A DNA stretch of 64,000 nucleotides. It comes from Paenibacillus silvestris (GTDB taxonomy: Bacteria; Bacillota; Bacilli; Paenibacillales; NBRC-103111). Location: positions 496,352-560,351 of the forward strand of contig NZ_WTUZ01000010.1 of the NCBI RefSeq assembly GCF_009882985.1, written 5' to 3'. Positions 27,904 through 35,480 of the stretch are shown in pieces (position 1 is the first letter of the stretch; every line of letters starts with the position of its first letter). The notes below the pieces were generated by a model. The model had not been told where the DNA came from. It ran no database searches and saw nothing but the letters and a program-made list of their open reading frames with translations. Made by a program: the position numbers and the translations under genes.

Positions 27904-28068
27904 ATGACACAAAAGAATGAGCATGAATCTACAGATGAAAGAAATGATCTTAGTCAGAATTTAACAACAAAAATTTTAGGCACTTCAGGTGAAGTTGAAA
28001 ATATGAATGACCGCATCAAGGCAGAAACAACACCCGAGACATGCCGCGCAAGTTTAGATGGAAATTAA
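27904..28068 (+). CDS. Small hydrophilic protein of unknown function
   Basis: A 54-residue protein starting MTQKNEHESTDERND, with GGAGATG 7 nt before the ATG, ending ETCRASLDGN. It is strongly polar, lacks hydrophobic segments, and contains one Cys. I do not recognise it. Its place just behind a SASP gene and a terminator, with its own ribosome binding site, suggests a real sporulation- or stress-related small protein. Confidence 0.55.
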   Translation: MTQKNEHESTDERNDLSQNLTTKILGTSGEVENMNDRIKAETTPETCRASLDGN

Positions 28069-28221
28069 TAGTAGATAAGAGGAATCTATCGTTTATACAA
28101 GTTGCCTTGTGGGTTATAATGTCCCCACGAGGCTTTATTCAGTTTATTGAAACTGGAAATTGGTGGAATAAATAGAATAGACTATATATTAGTATATAAA
28201 TAATTCTTGGAGTTGATAACT

Positions 28222-28521
28222 TTGACTAAACCCATTTTGTTTTTGTTGGAATTAGTTAGAATAGTTATTTTTCTGGCTATTGGTTATGGAATATTAGGAT
28301 GGGTAGAACAACTTATTTATTCTCCTTTTAGAATTAAAATTGACAATTACTTTTTATATTATCTGCTTGGTAATTTACTTATCTTATTTATCTTGTACAG
28401 AAATGTATTTCAATTTCGAGGCTGGTTTAAATCTGAAAAAAACAAAAAATTACCGCGGACTCTCACCACTTTTCTTTCAATAGCAGCTATATGTCTGCTT
28501 TTTTTCCCAATCGTTTGGTAG
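28222..28521 (+). CDS. Small three-helix membrane protein of unknown function
   Basis: A 99-residue protein with three hydrophobic helices (about residues 5-27, 42-62 and 82-98) and a basic loop (KSEKNKKLPRT). The TTG at 28222 is preceded by GGAG at 9 nt; an in-frame TTG at 28207 is the alternative. AT-rich sequence with a TATA-rich leader lies just upstream. No family recognised; monocistronic. Confidence 0.6.
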   Translation: MTKPILFLLELVRIVIFLAIGYGILGWVEQLIYSPFRIKIDNYFLYYLLGNLLILFILYRNVFQFRGWFKSEKNKKLPRTLTTFLSIAAICLLFFPIVW

Positions 28522-28889
28522 GAATCCATTCGATAACCAAAACAAAGCCGACTGCTAAGCAGCCGACTCTACTTTATGGTTTAATTTCCGTAATACACAT
28601 TGAGCCAGTGTACACGGTATATTTGGCGTATGCATTGCCAATGGAATAACTGGAAAAACTCCCTTTATTTCTGGCAAGCCCTTGCTTTTGAAAACTAATA
28701 ACTGGAAAATTTCCCGTTAATTAGCTCATTCAGCCCTGTTTCCAAGCTCTACCGTCCATATTAACAGGAGAAAATCCATTTATTCATGCTGTAGCTGTGT
28801 TACACCACGAAATAGCGGTAGTATTTCCAGTTAATCTGAAGAGGCGCTCCTAAAAGCTCAAAAAAGGCTGTCTCTCGGTCATTAACGAC
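28522..28889. other. 368-nt gap with degenerate repeats
   Basis: No gene is seen. It starts with a direct repeat AGCCGACT-GCTAAGC-AGCCGACT (28541-28564 region) that can also fold imperfectly. It then contains four copies of a degenerate dyad element listed separately. Confidence 0.6.
28645..28835. repeat. Four degenerate copies of a 25-bp dyad element
   Basis: Copies: 28645-28669 (AATAACTGGAAAAACTCCCT...), 28697-28722 (AATAACTGGAAAATTTCCCG...), 28760-28784 (ATTAACAGGAGAAAATCCAT...) and 28811-28835 in reverse orientation (ATTAACTGGAAATACTACCG... on the minus strand). Consensus roughly AATAACTGGAAAA-N-TCCCGTTATT, itself a dyad, so each copy can form a small hairpin. Starts are 51-63 nt apart. 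Similar intergenic palindromes occur in many bacterial genomes; this family is not one I can name. Confidence 0.6.
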
Positions 28890-29609
28890 TCAAACTCTAG
28901 CATTTCGAACAATCCCCGACATCATTTCTGCATTAGGATAGTCTACATCCCTATAAAGTTCAATTACTCTCTCCGCATCAAAATCAACACGTTGTATCGA
29001 TGTTTTCAGTTTACCTTCTTCAATTTCAATCAGACCATAAGAAGCTTTAGTGACCCCATCAAACGGAAGCCCAACGCTTCCAACATTCATTAGAACCTTA
29101 CCATTCAAGTGTCTTATATAAGCTTTATGGATGTGTGCATACACATAGATCTGCGCATCTTGTGAGCTCATCAGGCTGCTCTGCAATCCAGCGTCATCGA
29201 CGTTTGGCAGGACGATTTCAAATAAACTATCCGGTGTTGCATGGAAAGCGTTTATTCGAATTCCATTGACCTCACAATTAATTGATGTTGGGAGTTTTGC
29301 TAAATAGGCAATATCAGATGCTTCAAGTTTGGAAAAGGTCCAATCACGCTCGACGTTCATTAATTCGATCACTTTTTGCGGAACTTCCCCTTCGCGAACG
29401 CCGCGGACCACCCACTCGTCTGCATTGCCTTTAATCACTTCAGTATTCAAAGATCGAATTAATTCTAGAGATCGTTTGGGTTCGGGTCCTCGGTAACAAA
29501 GATCGCCTAGCACATAAATTTTATCTATTTCATTTTGCTTGATATCGTTTAAAACCGCTTCAAGAGCGACTGCATTTCCATGTATATCTGAAATAAAAGC
29601 TATTTTCAT
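28890..29609 (-). CDS. Calcineurin-like metallophosphoesterase
   Basis: A 239-residue cytosolic phosphoesterase of the YfcE/MJ0936-like family. Metal ligands are visible: FISDIHGN (DxH), VLGDLCYRG (GD), KGNADEW (GN), and the later FHATPDS and AHIHKAY (His pair; the usual GHxH is AHIH). It ends with a short regulatory-looking tail. Such proteins cleave phosphomono- or phosphodiesters; the substrate is unknown. It stands alone between the repeat region and a small unknown gene. Confidence 0.85.
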   Translation of the reverse strand: MKIAFISDIHGNAVALEAVLNDIKQNEIDKIYVLGDLCYRGPEPKRSLELIRSLNTEVIKGNADEWVVRGVREGEVPQKVIELMNVERDWTFSKLEASDIAYLAKLPTSINCEVNGIRINAFHATPDSLFEIVLPNVDDAGLQSSLMSSQDAQIYVYAHIHKAYIRHLNGKVLMNVGSVGLPFDGVTKASYGLIEIEEGKLKTSIQRVDFDAERVIELYRDVDYPNAEMMSGIVRNARV

Positions 29610-29703
29610 CCGCTTTAACCCCCAAAGTAATAATGGTTAAATTTTACCATTCCTTACTTTGCATGTCCACGAGAGTGAGCCGTATTTTGATAAGCAAAAA
29701 ATG

Positions 29704-29735
29704 CAAAAAAGCAAAAAGACCACCTCGCGGTGGCT
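29704..29735 (-). terminator. Terminator after the 87-residue protein gene
   Basis: GCCACC-GCGA-GGTGGT on the minus strand followed by CTTTTTGCTTTTTTG. A compact, strong intrinsic terminator 27 nt after the stop codon at 29762. Confidence 0.85.
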
Positions 29736-29761
29736 TTCAATCACTTATATCAGCTATGAAG

Positions 29762-30025
29762 TTAACGATTGCGACGCAACAGCACTACGCCGCTATTTCT
29801 CGACGTATTATTCTGATACACCACTCTGAAACCGATATCTGCATCCAGCAAACAGGCAAACGCATTATTTAACAGCCTGCCAGGAGCTAACGTAAACGTA
29901 CAAGGCGAGGCATTTCCTATCACACGAGAGGCGGTGATTCTGCGCGCAGCACCTGGGGTAAGCGGATTTCTTGCCCAAGTAATCAAAATGAAATCAGGGT
30001 TACGAACTGCTTTTGCTCGAGCCAT
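29762..30025 (-). CDS. Small basic protein of unknown function
   Basis: An 87-residue Arg/Ala/Asn-rich protein starting MARAKAVRNPDFILITWARNP, with GAGGTGAAGACA before the ATG at 30025. Net positive charge, one Cys, and beta-like alternation (FRVVYQNNTSRNSGVVLLRR). It has its own terminator, so it is expressed as a single gene. I do not recognise the family. The pattern could suit a coat- or matrix-associated protein, but this is speculation. Confidence 0.6.
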   Translation of the reverse strand: MARAKAVRNPDFILITWARNPLTPGAARRITASRVIGNASPCTFTLAPGRLLNNAFACLLDADIGFRVVYQNNTSRNSGVVLLRRNR

Positions 30026-30175
30026 TGTCTTCACCTCTTTATCTTTAGGTACTCTACATTTAATGCGAAGACCAGGGGATTCGAACTAAACGCTTACCTA
30101 AAAAAGGCAAATAAAAATAGCCCCCGCGAGAAATTTCCTCATGGAGCTAGTGGACTAGCATCTCGAAAACTCATA

Positions 30176-30184
30176 TGCTATAAT
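30176..30184 (+). promoter_or_regulatory. Extended -10 promoter for the 56-residue gene
   Basis: TGCTATAAT is a perfect extended -10 element. It lies 73 nt upstream of the ATG at 30257. No good -35 is seen, which is acceptable for extended -10 promoters. Confidence 0.5.
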
Positions 30185-30256
30185 AGTCAAACAAGAACGT
30201 ATATTCTCCTTTTTTCGCATTTATCTTACAGTCAGAAAAGAAGGTATCCAAATCCA

Positions 30257-30427
30257 ATGCAAGATCCTACAATTTTTGAACGTCTACGAGACAAATATGC
30301 CGATGAAGACAGGGCGAAGCTCGTTATGCTGCAACTACGAACGTTACTAGAACAAAAGAAAAAGAAGAAGTGGTACCAGAAGCTGAAATTGCCAACGAAA
30401 ACACAACCAACAAGCTGGAAAGAGTAA
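30257..30427 (+). CDS. Small lysine-rich helical protein of unknown function
   Basis: A 56-residue protein (MQDPTIFERLRDKYADEDRA..., then EQKKKKKWYQKLKLP). It is probably one amphipathic helix followed by a basic tail that could bind nucleic acid or membrane; this is inference. AAGAAGG lies 12 nt before the ATG, and an extended -10 promoter and a terminator bracket it. A longer frame on the opposite strand is rejected because it has no ribosome binding site. Confidence 0.5.
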   Translation: MQDPTIFERLRDKYADEDRAKLVMLQLRTLLEQKKKKKWYQKLKLPTKTQPTSWKE

Positions 30428-30436
30428 TCACCCCAT

Positions 30437-30492
30437 AAAAAAGAGACTTTCCACCAGTAGCCCTGACTACTTAGGAAAGCCTCTCTCCTTTT
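30437..30492. terminator. Bidirectional terminator
   Basis: AGAGACTTTCC and GGAAAGCCTCT form an imperfect stem. The minus strand ends in TTTTTTATG and the plus strand in CCTTTTG. It closes both the 56-residue gene (plus) and the 94-residue membrane gene (minus). Confidence 0.75.
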
Positions 30493-30493
30493 G

Positions 30494-30778
30494 TTATTTA
30501 CCTCTTTTTCTCGAATAATACAGTACACCAAGGTAGTGAGCCCCTGTAAATAGAGTCAGAATTCCAAAGAATAGCAAGAATCCGCCCTGGCGGTCACGGA
30601 AGAACAACTGCAATACAAACAACGCCAGCGAGATTTCACTCCAGAGAAGCGTTCTTTTTTTGAGCTGCGTCAAGTCAGCTGTGGATTTGCTAATCTTGCG
30701 AAGATTCATAAATGTAAGACCTGCAAGTACAATGACTCCTATAACAATCACGAGAATGTAACCTGAACTGCCCGACAT
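30494..30778 (-). CDS. Small membrane protein of unknown function
   Basis: A 94-residue protein with three predicted helices (ILVIVIGVIVLAGLTF, LWSEISLALFVLQLFF, FFGILTLFTGAHYLGVLYY) and basic loops. GGGGGAGTCAC precedes the ATG at 30778; the frame is open nine codons further. It is divergent from the acetyltransferase gene and ends at a terminator. I do not recognise it. Confidence 0.65.
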   Translation of the reverse strand: MSGSSGYILVIVIGVIVLAGLTFMNLRKISKSTADLTQLKKRTLLWSEISLALFVLQLFFRDRQGGFLLFFGILTLFTGAHYLGVLYYSRKRGK

Positions 30779-30895
30779 GTGACTCCCCCTATTTGCGATG
30801 TTCAACTTTATCTTCTTTTAATAGTAAGATATTATATCTAAGATACATGGAATGATGCTAGATGTCTATTTGAAAAAGAAGAGAAGGAGTCTTAT

Positions 30896-31390
30896 ATGTC
30901 TACGATTGTGTATAAACCAATAGAAACCTCAGATATTCCCGCTTTAATGGAAATTTACAATTACTTCGTTATGAATTCGACCGCTTCTTTTCATACGGAA
31001 CCTGTTGATATCATCGAGTTCACAGAAAGTGTTATTCATCCGAACCCGCGGTTTCAAACTTTTGTGATTACCTTGGATGGAGAACTCCAAGGCTATGTTC
31101 AAGTAATGCCTCACAAGAAAAAGCAAGCTTATGCCACCACTGGAGAAGTGACGATCTATTTGCAGCCTGGTTGCGTAGGCAAAGGGCTCGGCTCGGCCGC
31201 CATACAACATATTGAAATGTTCGCGAAAGAACAAGGTTTTCATTCTTTAATCTCTACGATTTGCGCAGATAACAAACCTAGTATTCATATGTTTTCGAAA
31301 AATGGCTACACCCAGTGCGCTCACTTTCGCGAGGTTGGTTTCAAATGGGGCAAATTCCTTGATATCGTAACGTATCAGAGAATCATTTGA
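30896..31390 (+). CDS. GNAT family N-acetyltransferase, phosphinothricin-acetyltransferase-like
   Basis: A 164-residue acetyl-CoA-dependent transferase. The family features are IPALMEIYNYFVMNSTASFH at the N-terminus, the acetyl-CoA loop VGKGLGSAAI (Q/RxxGxG/A-like) and the C-terminal SIHMFSKNGYTQCAHFREVGFKWGKFLDIVTYQR. This resembles Pat/Bar and methionine-sulfoximine acetyltransferases. AAGGAGTCTTAT is the ribosome binding site. It converges with the following lipoprotein gene, leaving only 4 nt between stops. Substrate unknown. Confidence 0.85.
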   Translation: MSTIVYKPIETSDIPALMEIYNYFVMNSTASFHTEPVDIIEFTESVIHPNPRFQTFVITLDGELQGYVQVMPHKKKQAYATTGEVTIYLQPGCVGKGLGSAAIQHIEMFAKEQGFHSLISTICADNKPSIHMFSKNGYTQCAHFREVGFKWGKFLDIVTYQRII

Positions 31391-31394
31391 AATT

Positions 31395-32447
31395 CTAAGG
31401 CGTTAACAGCTGCCAATTCAAGCCTCCATCTTGCGTTTTCCATACATTTCGGGCATCCCAGAGCCAGCCGCTGTTTGATGTAAGGAAGCTAACTTGTAAG
31501 CTCTTATCAACCGGCTGGAACGCGGCGGGAAACGCGTGCTGGCTCCATGTTTTGCCGCCATCACTTGTACGAAGCAGTTGCCGCACCTGCTCTTGCGCAA
31601 GATTTGTCTGGTTCAACTGCAGCAGCACGAAACCAAGTCCTGCATCTACAAAAGACAGTGCCGTCGGCAGGAGAGGCGTCGACATTTTCCCCGCTTCTTC
31701 CCATGATTCCCCGTCTGTCATATGGTAAAACGTTACAACCGCCTTGTTTTTTTCACTTGGACTTGGGAATGAGCTAGAACCAATAAACCATCCCTCTAAG
31801 GATGAAAGAAACGTAACGACACCTTCACTTGGCAAAGCGATACGATTTGATGCCAACCAAGTGATTCCCCCATCTTGCGTACGAAGAAGTACCAGATCTT
31901 TGCCGTTTCGAATGGCAATCAATCCGTTTTGTCGATCAAAGAACCGGAAAAACACGATCTCCTTCGCTTCCCCAAGCACCGGCAGATCCTTGGCTATCAC
32001 TTCCCATGTTTGACCTCCATCCGCGGTTAAGCTAAGTTCCGATCCTCGGTCTTTTGATTCATTTGTCAGCAACCATCCTGTTTGAGCATCCAGAAAAGAA
32101 AGCCTATTTTGCGCTGGTGAAGTGGCTATTCCACTCTGAGCCTTCCAAGTCATCCCGCCATCGTTTGTTTGCATGAGCGAAGCTTTTCCGTTATCAGACT
32201 TGATACCGTAACCTTGCATCTCATCCACAAATGTAATGGCCTTGGTAGCGACACTCTGCTTATGTGCATTTTCATCATGCACTTGTATATTTACTCCAGG
32301 AATGACCGATAGTCCGCTAGTTTGCCTGTCTGGTTTATTCGTTTGGTTAGCTGCTGGCAGAGTTGAGGCTTTTTCATGAAAACAACCTGCGCACAGCACA
32401 AAAACGATCAAAATCACTATTTTTTTGTTGTTCAGCAGGGTTATCAT
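31395..32447 (-). CDS. Lipoprotein with Ycf48/BNR-like beta-propeller repeats
   Basis: A 350-residue lipoprotein. The signal peptide ends in LCAGCFHEK (lipobox). The body repeats the pattern T(D/Q)DGG.TW around residues 85-340 (TNDGGMTW, TADGGQTW, TQDGGITW, TSDGGKTW, TQDGGLNW), typical of Ycf48/photosystem-stability-like and BNR propellers in non-photosynthetic Bacillota. AAAGGAG and GAGGAC lie before the ATG. It is divergent from the polysaccharide deacetylase gene. Function unknown; probably a cell-surface binding protein. Confidence 0.85.
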   Translation of the reverse strand: MITLLNNKKIVILIVFVLCAGCFHEKASTLPAANQTNKPDRQTSGLSVIPGVNIQVHDENAHKQSVATKAITFVDEMQGYGIKSDNGKASLMQTNDGGMTWKAQSGIATSPAQNRLSFLDAQTGWLLTNESKDRGSELSLTADGGQTWEVIAKDLPVLGEAKEIVFFRFFDRQNGLIAIRNGKDLVLLRTQDGGITWLASNRIALPSEGVVTFLSSLEGWFIGSSSFPSPSEKNKAVVTFYHMTDGESWEEAGKMSTPLLPTALSFVDAGLGFVLLQLNQTNLAQEQVRQLLRTSDGGKTWSQHAFPAAFQPVDKSLQVSFLTSNSGWLWDARNVWKTQDGGLNWQLLTP

Positions 32448-32621
32448 GTCCTCATCTTCGCTCCTTTCACGTTTTCCGGTTTAAGTATATGTAATGACGG
32501 TCTATGACTCCAAATAGTTCATGTCCATGGTTTCCAATAGATGTTATTCCTTTATTTCACAGGATAGGCTGTCCCTTCATTACAAAAGCTAGAGCATATC
32601 ATAATGCTCGGAGGGATTGCC

Positions 32622-33668
32622 ATGACCACCAAGTGGGTGTGCTCCGCTGCCATCGTTTGCCTGCTAGCTGCTGGATGCGGTGTGCCCAAAAGCAAGCTAT
32701 ATCAAGATCAGCACTCAGCGCAAAATGCACATATCGGTGAGCAAGAAGCAACAATAGAGTCCAGTCTCGATGACAGCGTATTTGATTTTGAACCTTTGCC
32801 TAGCCCGAGGAACATAGAAGCATTAACACCAGTGCCGACGACAACACCTCTGGCTACCGTACCACCTAAATCTGCGCCAACGGCCGCGACACCCAGCCCG
32901 TCACCTAGAAGCAACCCAAAGAAAGCCGCGCATCCTGAAGGATCCGGTTCTAAGAAGCCCTCCGTTCCCGTTCAAAAAAACTCAGGCCAAGTCCGAATTT
33001 CTCAGAAGAAACTTACACTTTCACAACTTGTAGTCAAATATCCAGACACCTTCAAACTGCGCGGATCTGGCCAGGAGAAGAAGGTCGCCCTAACCTTCGA
33101 TGATGGGCCTGACACAAGGTTTACGCCTAAGGTGCTTGACGCTCTTAAAGCTAGCCAAGTAAAGGCAACCTTTTTCGTGCTGGGTTCACAGGCTAGTACC
33201 CACCCTGACATGATTAGACGAATTGTTCGTGAAGGCCATGTCGTTGGCAATCATTCCTACAGCCATGCGAACTTACCAAAATTATCAGTAGACAAATTCC
33301 AAAACCAGATAATGAATACGGAAAATGTGCTGCAAGGCTTAATTGGTTACGCCCCTAAGCTTATTCGCCCTCCCTACGGAGCAATTAATGAGGAGCAGGT
33401 CAGATGGGTTGCTGACCATCATTATTTAATCGTGAACTGGAATGTCGATTCCCTCGATTGGAAATCACTGAATTCTGAGCAGGTGCTGAGCAATATTATG
33501 CAGCAAACGAAGCCCGGTTCTATCATCCTGCAGCACTCGGGTGGAGCTGAAAGCCAAGATTTATCAGGCACCGTTCAGGCCATCGGGCCGTTAATCACGA
33601 AGCTCAAGGCAGCTGGCTACACCTTTGTTACTGTACCTGAACTGCTTCACGTAGCCAAAAGCAAATAA
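32622..33668 (+). CDS. Lipoprotein polysaccharide deacetylase (NodB homology)
   Basis: A 348-residue carbohydrate esterase family 4 protein. Signal and lipobox are LLAAGCGVPK. A Pro/Thr/Ser-rich linker (about residues 55-130) leads to the NodB domain with TFDDGPDTRF (catalytic Asp pair), GNHSYSH (His-box), RPPYGA, NVDSLDW and IILQHSGG. All key residues are present, so it should deacetylate peptidoglycan GlcNAc or a similar polymer at the cell surface. GGAGGGATTGCC precedes the ATG at 32622. A small hairpin lies after the stop (33678-33695). Confidence 0.93.
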   Translation: MTTKWVCSAAIVCLLAAGCGVPKSKLYQDQHSAQNAHIGEQEATIESSLDDSVFDFEPLPSPRNIEALTPVPTTTPLATVPPKSAPTAATPSPSPRSNPKKAAHPEGSGSKKPSVPVQKNSGQVRISQKKLTLSQLVVKYPDTFKLRGSGQEKKVALTFDDGPDTRFTPKVLDALKASQVKATFFVLGSQASTHPDMIRRIVREGHVVGNHSYSHANLPKLSVDKFQNQIMNTENVLQGLIGYAPKLIRPPYGAINEEQVRWVADHHYLIVNWNVDSLDWKSLNSEQVLSNIMQQTKPGSIILQHSGGAESQDLSGTVQAIGPLITKLKAAGYTFVTVPELLHVAKSK

Positions 33669-33677
33669 ACCGAGAAA

Positions 33678-33695
33678 CGCACCCCATAGGGTGCG
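33678..33695 (+). other. Hairpin after the deacetylase gene
   Basis: CGCACCC (33678-33684) and GGGTGCG (33689-33695) form a 7-bp stem with a 4-nt loop. The T-run after it is poor, so termination is uncertain. Confidence 0.5.
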
Positions 33696-33714
33696 CTTCC
33701 GGCAGTTCTTTCCG

Positions 33715-33744
33715 CAAAAAAATCACGGAACGAAAGTTCCATGA
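33715..33744 (-). terminator. Rho-independent terminator after zur
   Basis: TCATGGAAC and GTTCCGTGA (one T-G pair) form a 9-bp stem with a 4-nt loop, followed by TTTTTTTG on the minus strand. Confidence 0.85.
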
Positions 33745-33749
33745 CTTTA

Positions 33750-34208
33750 TCAATGTTCGATTGGTGCAGCAACGGCCGACGGCTTGCATTCCGCACAATA
33801 ACCAAATATCTCAAACCGATGACTTTGAATTTCAAAGCTCTCCGGCAAATCCTTGACTAGCTTCATCGGGCAAAATTCGAATGTCACCGTCTTCTCGCAA
33901 CCCACACAGATCATATGGTGATGATGGTGGGACAAGCAGCTCGCTTTAAATTTCAAACCGTCAGCCAAATGAAACTGCTCCAGCACGCCCATCTCACTCA
34001 ACAGTCGAAGATTGCGGTACACCGTATCGAAACTCACACCTGGATATTTGATTTTCATGTATTCATAAACGTCTTTTGGCGATAAATAACTTCCAGATTC
34101 CGCAAATAATGTTGCCAAACTCCTGCGCTGCTCTGTAATTCTCCAGCCCTGCTGAGCCATGGCCTTCAGCATCTCGTCAATCGTATGTGTATGAGTGCCC
34201 ACTTGCAT
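33750..34208 (-). CDS. zur: Zinc uptake regulator Zur (Fur family)
   Basis: A 152-residue Fur-family repressor. It matches Bacillus Zur: winged helix containing PGVSFDTVYRNLRLL, the HHHHHMICVGC motif, FCPM, HRFEIFGYCAECK and two CxxC pairs for the structural zinc. In zinc excess Zur represses uptake systems and COG0523 proteins; here such a protein is the upstream neighbour gene. The ATG at 34208 follows GAGGAG with short spacing (about 2-3 nt); the frame extends 14 codons further upstream without support. A Zur-box-like site lies 125 nt upstream, indicating autoregulation. Confidence 0.9.
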   Translation of the reverse strand: MQVGTHTHTIDEMLKAMAQQGWRITEQRRSLATLFAESGSYLSPKDVYEYMKIKYPGVSFDTVYRNLRLLSEMGVLEQFHLADGLKFKASCLSHHHHHMICVGCEKTVTFEFCPMKLVKDLPESFEIQSHRFEIFGYCAECKPSAVAAPIEH

Positions 34209-34332
34209 TACTCCTCTGTCATGAATTGTTCTATTAACATAGTGCAGCAAATTGGCATCCTACGTCAAGTAGCTGACCATCCAGGTTTCGACAATCTCGT
34301 CCAATTTGCCTCCCACTCATTATAGCACATAA

Positions 34333-34347
34333 TAGTAATAATTATGA
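34333..34347 (-). promoter_or_regulatory. Zur-box-like operator upstream of zur
   Basis: TAGTAATAATTATGA agrees with the Bacillus Zur box TCGTAATNATTACGA at 12 of the 14 defined positions and is a near-perfect dyad. It lies 125 nt upstream of the zur start, just after the terminator of the preceding gene, so it should control zur itself. Confidence 0.65.
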
Positions 34348-34370
34348 TTAATAACGCATTTTCTGACAAC

Positions 34371-34404
34371 AAAAAGAACCCACAGCTTCAAGTGCTGGGA
34401 TTCT
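34371..34404 (-). terminator. Terminator after the COG0523 gene
   Basis: GAATCCCAGC pairs imperfectly with GCTGTGGGTTC (bulged) on the minus strand, followed by TTTTTG. It separates the metal-chaperone operon from zur. Confidence 0.65.
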
Positions 34405-34419
34405 CCTTGAAAATTACAC

Positions 34420-35478
34420 TTATGATTTGGTGTCACTATCGAACATGGATTCCAGTTTCAGCAATGCATCTCGTACGGCATTTCTAGAGAAGTTTTCCCC
34501 AATAAATACGGCAACGTCAGGCACCTCGCCTTTTGGCGTAATTTTGACGAAATCCATTTCCCTGTACGCATATTGAAATAAGAACCGGCTTGAAGTATCA
34601 GAGAAGCTAAGAATTCCTTTAGCACGATACACCTCTTGGGGAAGCTTACTGACAAACTCTTCGAAAGCGTTACTATCTACGGCTCGTTCAAAAAAATGCG
34701 TATACGCCATCACATGACTATGAGAATGATGATGGTGGCTACCGTGCTCGTGCGCATGATCATGTTCATGTTCATGTTCTTCGTGTGAAGTACGACTATC
34801 TGCTTCGTGATCATGTGAACCCTGCTCATCAAGCAAATGAATTGCCTCACGTCCCTCTTCTTCGAGCATTTCAACGAGTCTCATATCAATCTGACTAAAA
34901 ACTGTAAAATGGTTAGTGGCATATGGATTCCATTCGCGCACAAGCGCATCCACTTCCTCAAGTGCTGTTCCCGTCAACAGATCTGTTTTATTCAGAAGAA
35001 GCAAGTTCGCGCAGCGGATTTGTTCCTTCATGAGGCGATATGTTTTGCCCCTGCTTGTCCGGTTAAGCTCCAGCAATTGCGGAGCATCTACAACCGTGAT
35101 GACGGCTTTGAGCTCCACTGGAATAATCAGCGAAGCATCTGTTACTTCATCAATGATTTCCATTGGATTCGCGATACCTGTCGATTCTATGAAAATCAAG
35201 TCAGGCTGTTCTCCAGTTACTAGCTCGTGAAGAGCTGTTGCCAGATCGCCTCGACTCGAACAGCAGATACAGCCGCCCAACAGCTCGGACATCGGCACTT
35301 CATTTGCAACCAGCTGCCCGTCCAAATTCACTTCACCGATCTCATTCATGATGACGGCTGGCTTTCGACCCGCTTCGGTAAAATGATCAATCGCTTTGGT
35401 TAATAAGGTCGTTTTCCCGCTCCCTAGGAAGCCGGATAATAGATAAACGGTAACTCTTTTCTGTGCCATCATCGCCAT
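34420..35478 (-). CDS. COG0523 (CobW/YciC-like) GTP-dependent metal chaperone
   Basis: A 352-residue G3E GTPase. Visible: Walker A GFLGSGKTTLL, metal motif GGCICCSSR (GCxCC), IESTGIANP, NKTDL, a His-rich loop (HEEHEHEHDHAHEHGSHHHHSHSH in parts) near residues 235-260, and a CobW C-terminal domain. The closest known roles are YciC/ZagA and ZNG1-type zinc delivery. I chose the ATG at 35478 because GGAGGTAGTT precedes it and overlaps the stop of the upstream gene (2-nt gap). Zur is the next gene downstream, which supports a zinc role, but no Zur box was seen upstream of this operon. Confidence 0.9.
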   Translation of the reverse strand: MAMMAQKRVTVYLLSGFLGSGKTTLLTKAIDHFTEAGRKPAVIMNEIGEVNLDGQLVANEVPMSELLGGCICCSSRGDLATALHELVTGEQPDLIFIESTGIANPMEIIDEVTDASLIIPVELKAVITVVDAPQLLELNRTSRGKTYRLMKEQIRCANLLLLNKTDLLTGTALEEVDALVREWNPYATNHFTVFSQIDMRLVEMLEEEGREAIHLLDEQGSHDHEADSRTSHEEHEHEHDHAHEHGSHHHHSHSHVMAYTHFFERAVDSNAFEEFVSKLPQEVYRAKGILSFSDTSSRFLFQYAYREMDFVKITPKGEVPDVAVFIGENFSRNAVRDALLKLESMFDSDTKS

Positions 35479-35480
35479 AA

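Noticed and set aside
28645-28835. CRISPR array
   Set aside because: Repeats are degenerate, one is inverted, spacer lengths vary, and no cas gene is present.
30232-30531. 99-codon antisense frame over the 56-aa gene
   Set aside because: No ribosome binding site, and it crosses the bidirectional terminator.
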